From an uncultured Bacteroidota bacterium (GTDB taxonomy: Bacteria; Bacteroidota; Bacteroidia; Flavobacteriales; Flavobacteriaceae): DNA of 18,761 bases. The translations under genes and the position numbers were made by a program. The notes below the pieces were generated by a model, which was not told the origin of the DNA, searched no databases, and saw nothing but the letters and a program-made list of their open reading frames with translations. Shown piece by piece: positions 8,074 through 16,964 of this stretch (position 1 is the stretch's first letter; the number at the start of each line of letters is the position of its first letter). Where the stretch lies: contig CAILTC010000481.1 in the NCBI GenBank assembly GCA_903837025.1, positions 1 to 18,761 of the forward strand, in the 5' to 3' direction.

Positions 8074-8282
8074 AAAATTAATTTGGTTTTTTAATAAATA
8101 GGTTAGTTCGGTAAATTAAAATTTACTTCGAGGTGTGAATTTATGTAAAATTCAGTATGTCAAACAAAATCAATATTATTGGTATTTACTAAAACGTGAT
8201 AGTGTTGAGAACTTTTAATATTAGTAAGTTTTTTAACCATTAAATTGATGTTGCACTAATTTATATCATATTTTTTTACAGT

Positions 8283-8302
8283 TATGACACTTTATTGTCA
8301 TA
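8283..8302. promoter_or_regulatory. Inverted repeat, possible operator
   Basis: TATGACA (8283-8289) and TGTCATA (8296-8302) form a perfect 7-base inverted repeat around CTTTAT. The size and spacing suit a dimeric transcription regulator. No T-run follows, so it is not a terminator. It lies about 210 bases before the amylase start and 360 before the SurA-like gene. It could be chance in AT-rich DNA. Confidence 0.3.
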
Positions 8303-8587
8303 TAATATATTAAAATTCATTTTATGGTCTTGATAATACCAATAGTTTAAGAGTGTAATAAATATGTTAAGTTGAATTTTTTTTTATTAAAGGATAAGGT
8401 GTTATTGGGTGTGGATAAACAATGATGTACTTAATAATACCAGTAAATGCGACACAAAAACGTATATAAATTTTTGTTAATACTCATAACTAAACTTGTA
8501 TTATGTAATTGAATTGTTATTTTTGTTTTTGGTACACTTTTGTTGAAATTGATGGTATAAACAATTTATTTCTTGATTCTTAAAGTG

Positions 8588-8595
8588 TATATTTG
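8588..8595 (+). promoter_or_regulatory. Candidate -7 box for the SurA-like gene
   Basis: TATATTTG matches the Bacteroidota -7 consensus TAnnTTTG exactly and lies 68 bases before the first ATG. The nearest upstream TTG (8573-8575) is only 12 bases away, shorter than usual, so the -33 part is weak. Confidence 0.35.
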
Positions 8596-8663
8596 GTCGG
8601 AATTTATTAGGCTTGTTTCAATGCCTATTTAGGAATAATTAAAAATAAATTAAAATATATATA

Positions 8664-10091
8664 ATGCTTTTAAACACAATACAAATGAATTCTAAAAATA
8701 ATAAAGTTGCACTTGCATTTTTTATTTTGCTGTTTACGAGCAGTATTACTTTCGCTCAAGAAACCATTAAAGAAAAGGTTGATGCAGTAAAAACAACTCC
8801 AACTACACATAAACAAAAAATAGACGGAGTAGTAGCAAAAGTAGGGGATTACATTATTTTGGATTCGGATATTGACAAATCGTTTTTGGAAATTTCAAGT
8901 CAAGGGGCTTCTGTTAAGGACATTACGAGATGTCAGATGTTAGGAAAATTATTGGAAGATAAATTATATGCGCATCAAGCGATTCAGGATAGTTTGAAGG
9001 TGACTGATTCCGAAGTGAAAACAATGATGGAAGAAAGGGTTAGCTATATGGTAGAACAAATTGGTTCTATGGATAAAGTGGTGAAATATTATAAAAAAAA
9101 TTCAGAAGAAGAATTTAAAACCTATTTGTTTGATATTTTAAAAGAACAAAAACTGTCTTCTGAAATGACTAAAAAAATAGTAGACGCTGTTGAGATTACG
9201 CCTGAAGAAGTTCGTAATTTTTTCAAATCAATTCCGGTGGCTGATTTGCCTGTTTTTGGTGCTGAAATGGAAGTAGCGCAAATTGTTGTTACTCCTAAAG
9301 TTTCCGAAGCAGAAAAACAGAAAGTGATCGATAAGTTGAATGAGTTTAAAAAAGATATTCAAGCGGGATCTAGTTTTGCTACAAAAGCAGTATTGTATTC
9401 TCAAGATCCAGGATCAAGAGCTACTGGTGGTTTTTATAAAATGAATCGTAAAACTCCTTTTGTAAAAGAGTTTAAAGATGTTGCTTTTAGTCTTGCCGAA
9501 GGCGAAATTTCAGCTCCTTTTGAAACAGATTTTGGCTTTCATATAATATACGTCGAAAAGATAAAAGGACAAGATATAGAATTACGTCATATTTTATTAA
9601 CACCAGCTATAACTGAAGATGCGCTTAAAGAGGCTAAAGAAAAAATTGCTTTAATCCGAAAAAGAATCGTTGATAAAGAAATCACTTTTGCTGATGCTGC
9701 ACGAACAATGTCTGACGAAAAAGAAACTAGAGCAAATGGTGGCGCTTTGATAAACCCAAAAACACAAGATACCCGTTTTGAATTAACAAAAATGGATCCT
9801 AGTTTATATAGTCAAGTTTCAAATTTGAAAGAGAAAGAAATTTCATTGCCGATAATGGATGAAGATCAATCAGGTAAGAAAAAATACAAGATAATTACGG
9901 TGACAAATAGAATTGAGTCACATACTGCGGATTACGCCAAGGATTACACGAAAATAAAAGAATTGGCGCTGAAAGAAAAACAAATTAAGGCTATTGGAAA
10001 ATGGTTTGATGAGAAAATTAAAGATACTTATATTAAAATTATTGGTGAATATAGAGACTGTGTCTTTACAAATAATTGGCTTAAAAAATAA
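8664..10091 (+). CDS. SurA-like periplasmic prolyl isomerase/chaperone
   Basis: This is an exported parvulin-type peptidyl-prolyl isomerase with SurA-like layout, probably helping outer-membrane proteins fold in the periplasm. The N-terminus has a signal peptide (VALAFFILLFTSSITFAQ, ending near residue 32). The ATG at 8685 (Met8) is an equally good or better start because it sits just before the Lys-containing n-region. Residues 52 to about 190 form the SurA-type N-domain (KIDGVVAKVGDYIILDSDID). Two PpiC domains follow: one at about 200-300 (GGFYKMNRKTPFVKEFKDVAFSL, ending FGFHIIYVEK) and a weaker one at about 306-414 (LRHILLTP, then GGALINPKT). The C-terminal helix includes KALKEKQIKAIGKWF-like sequence. 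MoxR follows after 94 bases without a visible terminator. Confidence 0.88.
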   Translation: MLLNTIQMNSKNNKVALAFFILLFTSSITFAQETIKEKVDAVKTTPTTHKQKIDGVVAKVGDYIILDSDIDKSFLEISSQGASVKDITRCQMLGKLLEDKLYAHQAIQDSLKVTDSEVKTMMEERVSYMVEQIGSMDKVVKYYKKNSEEEFKTYLFDILKEQKLSSEMTKKIVDAVEITPEEVRNFFKSIPVADLPVFGAEMEVAQIVVTPKVSEAEKQKVIDKLNEFKKDIQAGSSFATKAVLYSQDPGSRATGGFYKMNRKTPFVKEFKDVAFSLAEGEISAPFETDFGFHIIYVEKIKGQDIELRHILLTPAITEDALKEAKEKIALIRKRIVDKEITFADAARTMSDEKETRANGGALINPKTQDTRFELTKMDPSLYSQVSNLKEKEISLPIMDEDQSGKKKYKIITVTNRIESHTADYAKDYTKIKELALKEKQIKAIGKWFDEKIKDTYIKIIGEYRDCVFTNNWLKK

Positions 10092-10185
10092 TTATAAGTT
10101 AAATGTTGTAAGTTGTAAAATTGTAAAACCCAATACCTATAACGGTTAATGCTTAATTTTAAGACCTAACCAAAAACTCAAAGAC

Positions 10186-11139
10186 ATGTCAGATGTAGCT
10201 GCAATCCATAATTTGGTTCAGAAAAGAAATGAATTAAAGACTGAAATCGCAAAAATTATTGTGGGTCAGGATGCGGTTGTGGATCAAATTTTGCTTTGTA
10301 TTTTTTCTGGAGGACATGCGCTTTTGGTTGGTGTTCCTGGTTTAGCAAAAACCTTGATGGTAAATACTTTGGCTTTGGCACTTGGACTGGATTTTAAAAG
10401 AATTCAATTTACGCCTGATTTGATGCCTTCTGATATTTTAGGAAGTGAAATTTTAGATGAAAATCGGCAATTCAAATTTATAAAAGGACCTATTTTTTCA
10501 AATATTATACTTGCTGACGAAATTAATAGAACGCCTCCAAAAACGCAAGCCGCTTTGCTTGAAGCGATGCAGGAACGTTCGGTTACGATTGCTGGTCAAA
10601 ATTATAAACTAGCATTACCTTATTTTGTTTTGGCTACTCAAAATCCTATTGAGCAAGAAGGAACTTATCCTTTGCCAGAAGCTCAATTAGATCGTTTTAT
10701 GTTTGCCATTAAACTTGATTATCCTACTTTTGAAGAAGAAGTTCAAGTAGTAAAACGTACTACTTCGGATGTGAGTAACACCATAAATCCACTATTTACA
10801 GCTCAAGAAATCATTGATTTTCAGCATTTAATTCGTAGGATTCCTGTTGCTGATAATGTTATTGAATATGCGGTTAGCTTAGTAAGTAAAACGCGTCCGG
10901 ATAATCCATTGTCAAATGAATTTGTGAAAAACTACATTGATTGGGGAGCAGGACCAAGAGCTTCGCAAAATCTTATTTTGGCAGCCAAGGCTAATGCAGC
11001 ATTCAACGGAAAATTCTCTCCAGATATTGAGGATGTAAAAGCTGTGGCAACCGGGGTTCTTCGTCATAGAATCATTAAGAACTACAAAGCCGACGCCGAA
11101 GGAATCACAGAAGAAATGATTATTAGTAAACTGATCTAA
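10186..11139 (+). CDS. MoxR-family AAA+ ATPase
   Basis: This is a cytoplasmic AAA+ ATPase of the MoxR class. Family members act as chaperone-like ATPases, often with a von Willebrand A-domain partner, in maturing or inserting other proteins. At 317 residues it has the usual length. Visible motifs are Walker A GVPGLAKT (49-56), Walker B ILADE (108-112), sensor 1 ATQNP (150-154), the LDRF arginine (170) and the C-terminal lid helices with GAGPRASQNLILAAKA. MoxR genes are commonly followed by DUF58 and VWA-domain genes. Here the next 390 bases are non-coding and then acnB begins, so the usual partners are not adjacent. It may be co-transcribed with the SurA-like gene, since no terminator or promoter is evident between them. 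The client is unknown. Confidence 0.92.
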   Translation: MSDVAAIHNLVQKRNELKTEIAKIIVGQDAVVDQILLCIFSGGHALLVGVPGLAKTLMVNTLALALGLDFKRIQFTPDLMPSDILGSEILDENRQFKFIKGPIFSNIILADEINRTPPKTQAALLEAMQERSVTIAGQNYKLALPYFVLATQNPIEQEGTYPLPEAQLDRFMFAIKLDYPTFEEEVQVVKRTTSDVSNTINPLFTAQEIIDFQHLIRRIPVADNVIEYAVSLVSKTRPDNPLSNEFVKNYIDWGAGPRASQNLILAAKANAAFNGKFSPDIEDVKAVATGVLRHRIIKNYKADAEGITEEMIISKLI

Positions 11140-11544
11140 TTAAAATTAGCTCCTGTCTATTGAAAAGTATTTTATCTAAAAAAGTAGTTTTTATTGTTGT
11201 GTTTATTGCTGTTTTTATGAATTATTGAATTGATAATTATTGATAGCATAATCTATTAATTGTTTTTTGTGGAATTCGCAATAAATGGACTTTATTTCTT
11301 TAATTTGGTAATAATAATTTTTGAAATACCAACTTCTATTAATTTTTTGCGTAATCTCATCTTAAATTCTTAGTTTTGTTGCACAGTTGAATATTTATTT
11401 AATATATCATAATTAAATAGTATAAACTCTAAGAAATAAAGAACTTCATTAACTAATTTATAATTACCAATTAAACCCAAAATAATATGGTTTTGATATT
11501 GAAATAGTCAATAAAATGAGCCATTAACATTGAAAAATAATAAT
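11140..11544. other. Non-coding region between moxR and acnB
   Basis: This 405-base AT-rich stretch has no credible open frame, RNA gene or strong terminator. It holds a candidate acnB promoter at 11347-11378 and short low-complexity direct repeats (AATTATTGA at 11220-11228 and 11235-11243). The sequence from about 11385 to 11544 would be a long acnB leader. Confidence 0.6.
11347..11378 (+). promoter_or_regulatory. Candidate promoter of acnB
   Basis: TTG (11347-11349, at the end of a T-run), a 21-base spacer and TAGTTTTG (11371-11378) fit the Bacteroidota promoter pattern. The start point would be near 11385, leaving an mRNA leader of about 160 bases before the acnB ATG. Confidence 0.5.
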
Positions 11545-14316
11545 ATGAATATTTATAACGATTACATTAAGGAGATTGAAGAGCGTAAAATTCAGGGCCT
11601 TCACCCAAAGCCAATTGATGGAGCAGCATTGATAAGCGAAATCATTACTCAGATTAAAGATTTAGATAACGTAAATAGAGAAGATTCTCTTAAGTTTTTT
11701 ATTTACAATACAATCCCTGGGACAACAAGTGCAGCGGGAGAAAAAGCTAAGTTTTTAAAAGAAATTATCCTTGGAGAATCTTCGGTAAAAGAAATTACAC
11801 CTGCTTTGGCTTTTGAGTTATTATCCCACATGAAGGGTGGTCCTTCAATTGAAGTCTTACTTGATTTGGCATTGGGAAGCGATGTTGCTATTGCAAAAGA
11901 AGCTGCAAAGGTTCTTAAAACTCAAGTTTACCTTTACGATGCGGATACAAATCGTTTAGTGAAGGCTTATGAAAGCAACAATGAAATCGCTAAAGAGATT
12001 CTAGAAAGTTATGCAAAGGCTGAGTTTTTTACAAAATTGCCAGAAGTAGCGGATGAAGTTAAAGTGGTTACTTATATCGCTGGTGAGGGAGATATTTCGA
12101 CTGATTTACTTTCTCCGGGTAACCAGGCGCACTCAAGATCTGATCGTGAGCTTCATGGTAAATGTTTGATTTCTCCCGAAGCGCAAGATGAAATCAAAGC
12201 ACTACAAGCATTGCATCCTGACAAAAGCGTGATGTTGATTGCCGAAAAGGGCACCATGGGTGTAGGTTCATCAAGAATGTCAGGTGTAAATAATGTGGCA
12301 TTGTGGACTGGTAAACAAGCAAGTCCTTATGTTCCATTTGTTAATTTTTCACCGATTGTTGCGGGAACAAATGGTATTTCTCCTATCTTTCTTACGACTG
12401 TTGATGTTACGGGTGGTATTGGATTAGACCTTAAAAACTGGGTAAAAAAGGTGGATGAAAAGGGTAATGCTGTCCTTAATGAAAATGGAGATCCTATTCT
12501 AGAAGAAGTGTATTCTGTTGCTACAGGTACTGTGCTTACTATCAATATAAAAGAAAAGAAGCTTTATAATGGCGACAAAGAGCTGATTGATATTTCTAAG
12601 GCATTTACTCCTCAGAAAATGGAATTTATAAAAGCGGGTGGGTCTTATGCTATTGTTTTTGGGAAAAAGCTTCAGACATTTGCCGCCAAAACACTCGGTA
12701 TTGATGTTGTACCAGTATTTGCTCCGTCTAAGGAAATTTCTATTGACGGGCAAGGTCTTACAGCAGTAGAAAAAATATTCAATAAAAATGCAGTTGGTTC
12801 TACTCCGGGTAAAGTTTTGCATGCTGGTTCGGATGTTCGTGTAGAGGTAAATATTGTAGGTTCGCAAGATACAACGGGTCTTATGACTTCTCAGGAATTG
12901 GAGTCGATGGCTGCTACTGTGATTTCACCAATTGTTGACGGTGCTTATCAATCGGGTTGTCATACTGCTTCGGTATGGGATAATAAATCTAAAGCAAATA
13001 TTCCAAGATTGATGAAATTTATGAACGACTTCGGTTTGATCACTGCTCGTGACCCGAAAGGCATTTATCATTCGATGACGGATGTAATTCACAAAGTGCT
13101 TAACGATATTACGGTGAATGAATGGGCTATCATCATTGGTGGTGACTCTCATACAAGAATGTCAAAAGGAGTGGCTTTCGGCGCAGACTCAGGCACAGTT
13201 GCACTTGCACTTGCTACTGGTGAAGCTTCAATGCCAATTCCTGAATCGGTGAAAGTGACTTTCAAAGGAGAAATGAAGAGTTATATGGATTTCCGCGATG
13301 TAGTTCATGCTACACAAGCTCAAATGCTTCAGAAGTTTGGTGGAGAGAATGTGTTTCAAGGTAAAATTATTGAGGTTCATATTGGTACTCTTAATGCGGA
13401 TCAAGCCTTTACGTTTACAGACTGGACTGCTGAGATGAAAGCAAAAGCTTCTATCTGTATTACTGAGGATGAGACACTAATTGAATCACTAGAGATTGCG
13501 AAAAGTAGAATTCAGATTATGATCGACAAAGGAATGGAAAACCATAAACAAGTTCTTCATGGGTTGATTGCTATAGCTGATAAACGAATTGCCGAAATTA
13601 AATCAGGTGAGAGACCAGCATTGACTCCAGATGCAAATGCGAAATATTACGCAGAAGTTGTTGTCGATTTGGATCAAATAGGTGAGCCAATGATTGCAGA
13701 TCCTGATGTAAATAATGCGGATGTTTCTAAACGATACACCCACGATAACATTAGACCGCTATCTTTCTATGGAGGAACAAAAAAAGTAGATTTAGGATTT
13801 ATAGGTTCTTGTATGGTTCACAAGGGAGATATGAAAATCCTTGCTCAAATGCTTAAGAACATAGAAAATCAAAAAGGTAAAGTAGAGTTTCTAGCACCAC
13901 TTGTAGTAGCGCCACCTACTTATAATATTGTAGATGAGCTTAAAGCAGAAGGGGATTGGGAGGTTTTACAAAAATACTCTGGTTACGAATTTAACGATAG
14001 TGCTCCAAAAGCTGCGGCACGTACCGAATACGAAAATATGCTTTATCTAGAACGTCCGGGATGTAACCTTTGTATGGGTAACCAGGAAAAAGCATCCAAA
14101 GGGGATACTGTAATGGCAACATCAACGCGTCTTTTCCAAGGAAGGGTCGTTGAAGATGCTGAAGGCAAAAAAGGAGAATCATTACTTTCCTCTACACCAG
14201 TTGTCGTTCTTTCTACAATTCTAGGTAGAACCCCTACGATAGAGGAATATAAAACTGCTGTCAATGGTATCAATCTAACTCGATTTGCACCTTCGCATAA
14301 GCTGTTAGTAAAATAA
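11545..14316 (+). CDS. acnB: Aconitate hydratase B
   Basis: This is an AcnB-type aconitase that interconverts citrate and isocitrate through cis-aconitate. The family can also act on 2-methyl-cis-aconitate. I chose the ATG at 11545 (923 residues) because MNIYNDYIKEIEERK is the family start; an in-frame TTG at 11530 would add only five residues. The order is AcnB-specific: a HEAT-like N-terminal domain (1 to about 165), a swivel domain (GTMGVGSSRMSG at about 236-247), then the catalytic core. Cluster ligands are Cys756 (GFIGSCMVHKGD) and Cys840/Cys843 (RPGCNLCMGN), and the DSHT motif is at 534-537. It is somewhat longer than E. coli AcnB (865). A terminator follows, then a second aconitase gene. 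Confidence 0.95.
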   Translation: MNIYNDYIKEIEERKIQGLHPKPIDGAALISEIITQIKDLDNVNREDSLKFFIYNTIPGTTSAAGEKAKFLKEIILGESSVKEITPALAFELLSHMKGGPSIEVLLDLALGSDVAIAKEAAKVLKTQVYLYDADTNRLVKAYESNNEIAKEILESYAKAEFFTKLPEVADEVKVVTYIAGEGDISTDLLSPGNQAHSRSDRELHGKCLISPEAQDEIKALQALHPDKSVMLIAEKGTMGVGSSRMSGVNNVALWTGKQASPYVPFVNFSPIVAGTNGISPIFLTTVDVTGGIGLDLKNWVKKVDEKGNAVLNENGDPILEEVYSVATGTVLTINIKEKKLYNGDKELIDISKAFTPQKMEFIKAGGSYAIVFGKKLQTFAAKTLGIDVVPVFAPSKEISIDGQGLTAVEKIFNKNAVGSTPGKVLHAGSDVRVEVNIVGSQDTTGLMTSQELESMAATVISPIVDGAYQSGCHTASVWDNKSKANIPRLMKFMNDFGLITARDPKGIYHSMTDVIHKVLNDITVNEWAIIIGGDSHTRMSKGVAFGADSGTVALALATGEASMPIPESVKVTFKGEMKSYMDFRDVVHATQAQMLQKFGGENVFQGKIIEVHIGTLNADQAFTFTDWTAEMKAKASICITEDETLIESLEIAKSRIQIMIDKGMENHKQVLHGLIAIADKRIAEIKSGERPALTPDANAKYYAEVVVDLDQIGEPMIADPDVNNADVSKRYTHDNIRPLSFYGGTKKVDLGFIGSCMVHKGDMKILAQMLKNIENQKGKVEFLAPLVVAPPTYNIVDELKAEGDWEVLQKYSGYEFNDSAPKAAARTEYENMLYLERPGCNLCMGNQEKASKGDTVMATSTRLFQGRVVEDAEGKKGESLLSSTPVVVLSTILGRTPTIEEYKTAVNGINLTRFAPSHKLLVK

Positions 14317-14341
14317 ATATAAGATTAATTAGTTGTATTTC

Positions 14342-14373
14342 AAAAGCCTGAGTTGTTAAATTCAGGCTTTTTT
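14342..14373 (+). terminator. Terminator after acnB
   Basis: AAAAGCCTGA (14342-14351) pairs with TCAGGCTTTT (14362-14371) around a 10-base loop, and the T-run extends to 14373. It separates the two aconitase genes transcriptionally, at least in part. Confidence 0.85.
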
Positions 14374-14449
14374 GTTTAATAGCTGCTCCATTTTTTGTAA
14401 CTTGTGATGTTTAAAAATGAATAACATAAACAATTAAATCTATACTATT

Positions 14450-16714
14450 ATGGCTTTTGATATTGAAATGATTAAAAAAGTGTACGCAAATATGACTGCT
14501 CGTGTAGATAAAGCACGCGAATTAGTCGGACGTCCGCTTACATTAACAGAGAAAATTTTATACAATCACCTTTGGGAAGGAAATCCTTCTCATACCTTTA
14601 CAAGAGGTGCTGATTATGTAGATTTTGCTCCAGACAGAGTAGCTTGTCAAGATGCGACAGCACAAATGGCGTTGTTGCAATTTATGCATGCCGGAAAAAG
14701 TAAAGTAGCTGTTCCTACAACCGTTCATTGTGATCACTTAATTCAAGCTAAAGTGGGTGCTAAAACAGATTTAGCAATTGCTACTTCGCAATCAAAAGAA
14801 GTTTTTGATTTCCTTTCTTCGGTATCGGATAAATATGGTATCGGTTTTTGGAAACCAGGTGCTGGGATTATTCATCAAGTCGTTTTAGAAAATTATGCTT
14901 TCCCAGGTGGAATGATGATTGGAACCGATTCTCATACCGTAAATGCGGGTGGATTAGGAATGTTGGCTATTGGTGTTGGTGGTGCAGATGCTGTTGATGT
15001 TATGTCGGGTATGGCTTGGGAATTGAAATTTCCTAAACTTATTGGAGTGAAATTGACAGGAAAATTAAATGGTTGGACAGCTCCTAAAGATGTTATTTTG
15101 AGAGTGGCTGATATTCTTACTGTAAAAGGAGGAACTGGTGCTATTGTCGAATACTTTGGCGAAGGGGCATTGAATATGTCTTGCACAGGAAAAGGAACGA
15201 TTTGTAATATGGGTGCCGAAATTGGTGCCACCACTTCTACCTTTGGTTATGACGATTCCATGAGAAGATATTTAGCTGCTACTGGTCGCCAAGATGTGGT
15301 AGATGCTGCGGATACTGTGGCAAGTTACCTAACGGGTGATGCCGAAGTTTATGCTAATCCGAATGACTATTTTGATCAATTAATAGAAATTAATCTTTCG
15401 GAATTAGAGCCTTATATTAATGGCCCTTTTACGCCAGATAGAGGGACGCCCGTTTCTAAAATGAAAGAAACTGCTATTGCAAACGGATGGCCACTGAAAG
15501 TAGAATGGGGATTAATTGGTTCTTGTACCAACTCGTCTTACGAAGATATGGCTCGTGCTGCGTCAATTGTCGAACAAGCAGTTGCTCACGGAATTACTCC
15601 AAAAGCAGAATTTGGTATCAATCCAGGTTCAGAACAAGTAAGATATACCATAGAAAGAGACGGAATTATTGCCACTTTCGAAAAAATGGGAACCAAAGTT
15701 TTTACAAATGCTTGTGGACCATGTATTGGCCAATGGGATAGAGCAGGAGCGGATAAAGGGGAGAAAAACACCATTGTTCACTCCTTCAACCGAAATTTTT
15801 CTAAAAGAGCGGACGGAAATCCAAATACACATGCTTTTGTAACTTCACCCGAGATGGTTGCTGCTTTGGCAATTGCCGGAGATTTATCTTTCAATCCGTT
15901 AACGGATACCTTGTTGAATGACAAAGGCGAAGCGGTTAAATTTAATCCTCCAACGGGAGATGAATTACCAACCAAAGGATTTGCAGTTGATGACAATGGT
16001 TTTCAGGCGCCAGCCGAAGATGGTTCTAATGTTCGAATTGTAGTAAGTGAATCTTCGGATAGATTGCAATTATTAGCGCCTTTCGCTGCTTGGGATGGTA
16101 AAAATATTTTGGGAGCGAAGTTGTTAATCAAAGCTTTCGGAAAATGTACTACCGATCATATTTCTATGGCGGGACCTTGGTTGCGTTTCCGTGGCCATTT
16201 AGATAATATTTCGAATAATATGTTGATTGGTGCTGTGAATGCTTTCAACCAAAAAGCAAATTGCGTAAAAAACCAACTGACGGGTGATTATGATACGGTG
16301 CCAGCTGTAGCTCGTGCTTATAAAGCTGCCGGAATTGCTTCGGTCGTTGTCGGGGATCACAATTACGGCGAAGGATCTTCTCGGGAACATGCCGCCATGG
16401 AACCTCGTTTCCTTGGTGTGAAAGCGGTTTTGGTGAAATCATTCGCTCGTATTCACGAAACGAATTTGAAAAAACAAGGAATGCTTGGGCTTACTTTCGC
16501 CAACGAAGCGGATTATGATAAAATTCAAGAAAATGATGTGATTAACTTCGTTGATTTAGTTGATTTTGCTCCAGCGAAACCATTAACATTAGAATTCGTT
16601 CACGATAATGGGACTAAAGACATCATATTAGCAAATCATACCTACAACGACGGACAAATTGGTTGGTTTGTTGCAGGTTCTGCATTAAACTTGATTGCTG
16701 CTGGTAAAGCGTAA
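14450..16714 (+). CDS. Aconitate hydratase, mitochondrial type
   Basis: This second aconitase catalyses the same TCA-cycle step but belongs to a different subfamily. It is 754 residues, the length of mitochondrial aconitase, and follows that enzyme almost segment by segment ([71 protein letters not shown]). The 4Fe-4S ligands are Cys359 ([12 protein letters not shown]), Cys422 and Cys425 ([12 protein letters not shown]). DSHT is at 160-163 and the catalytic serine lies in [10 protein letters not shown] (639-648). A mitochondrial-like aconitase is known from Bacteroides, so this is the phylum's usual form. No clear TAnnTTTG promoter is visible in the 76 bases between the acnB terminator and the start. 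gene_symbol is left empty because acnA or acn naming varies. Confidence 0.96.
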   Translation: MAFDIEMIKKVYANMTARVDKARELVGRPLTLTEKILYNHLWEGNPSHTFTRGADYVDFAPDRVACQDATAQMALLQFMHAGKSKVAVPTTVHCDHLIQAKVGAKTDLAIATSQSKEVFDFLSSVSDKYGIGFWKPGAGIIHQVVLENYAFPGGMMIGTDSHTVNAGGLGMLAIGVGGADAVDVMSGMAWELKFPKLIGVKLTGKLNGWTAPKDVILRVADILTVKGGTGAIVEYFGEGALNMSCTGKGTICNMGAEIGATTSTFGYDDSMRRYLAATGRQDVVDAADTVASYLTGDAEVYANPNDYFDQLIEINLSELEPYINGPFTPDRGTPVSKMKETAIANGWPLKVEWGLIGSCTNSSYEDMARAASIVEQAVAHGITPKAEFGINPGSEQVRYTIERDGIIATFEKMGTKVFTNACGPCIGQWDRAGADKGEKNTIVHSFNRNFSKRADGNPNTHAFVTSPEMVAALAIAGDLSFNPLTDTLLNDKGEAVKFNPPTGDELPTKGFAVDDNGFQAPAEDGSNVRIVVSESSDRLQLLAPFAAWDGKNILGAKLLIKAFGKCTTDHISMAGPWLRFRGHLDNISNNMLIGAVNAFNQKANCVKNQLTGDYDTVPAVARAYKAAGIASVVVGDHNYGEGSSREHAAMEPRFLGVKAVLVKSFARIHETNLKKQGMLGLTFANEADYDKIQENDVINFVDLVDFAPAKPLTLEFVHDNGTKDIILANHTYNDGQIGWFVAGSALNLIAAGKA

Positions 16715-16738
16715 TTATAAGTTTTTTTAATTATAAGG

Positions 16739-16772
16739 GATGCTCTGTGGAAACAGGGCATCTTTTGTTTTT
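16739..16772 (+). terminator. Terminator after the second aconitase
   Basis: GATGCTCTG (16739-16747) pairs with CAGGGCATC (16754-16762), 9 base pairs with one T-G, around TGGAAA. TTTTGTTTTT follows. Confidence 0.85.
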
Positions 16773-16808
16773 AGATTTGTTAATTTGAATACAAAGACTT
16801 GTTAAAAA

Positions 16809-16839
16809 TTGCGATATTTGTATTTATGGCTTAAATTTG
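16809..16839 (+). promoter_or_regulatory. Candidate promoter of the LysM hydrolase gene
   Basis: TTG (16809-16811), a 20-base spacer and TAAATTTG (16832-16839) form a good Bacteroidota promoter match with the same -7 box and spacing as the proposed carA promoter. The leader to the ATG at 16965 would be about 120 bases. Confidence 0.55.
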
Positions 16840-16964
16840 CTTTTAGCGATACTTTTTTGACGTTAAAGTAGAGTGAATTGTCAAATTTTTGAAAAATCTA
16901 TTTTTTTTTTAATGTTTTTCAAATTTATTAAAATGAGATTTAGAATGTAATTTAAAGGAAGTTT

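Larger units (their letters stand above)
8074..8663. other. Non-coding region between divergent genes
   Basis: This 590-base, very AT-rich stretch separates the leftward amylase from the rightward SurA-like gene and should hold control regions for both. I see no credible open frame or RNA gene. The only structured elements are a palindrome at 8283-8302 and a TAnnTTTG box at 8588-8595. No good promoter could be picked for the amylase; TAATATTG on the minus strand (8171-8178) is a one-mismatch -7 candidate without a partner box. Confidence 0.6.

Noticed and set aside
8175..8447. AATACCAATA on both strands and a related AATACCAGTA in the amylase upstream region
   Set aside because: Ten-base AT-rich matches in about 600 bases are expected by chance, and spacing is irregular.
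10106..10126. Three TTGTAA copies between the SurA-like gene and moxR
   Set aside because: It is a short, low-complexity AT-rich run with uneven spacing and no adjoining promoter box.
11220..11243. Direct repeat AATTATTGA, twice, before acnB
   Set aside because: It is a nine-base AT-rich repeat in a low-complexity stretch, likely chance.
11530..11532. TTG start for acnB
   Set aside because: It adds only KNNN before the family-typical MNIYNDYIKEIEERK start at the ATG at 11545.
12499..12867. A 122-codon minus-strand open frame inside acnB
   Set aside because: It lies fully antisense to a well-conserved gene, has odd composition rich in Tyr, Phe and Asn, and matches nothing I recognise. Similar antisense frames in secY, rpoA, rplQ, the mitochondrial-type aconitase gene and the LysM gene were dropped for the same reason.
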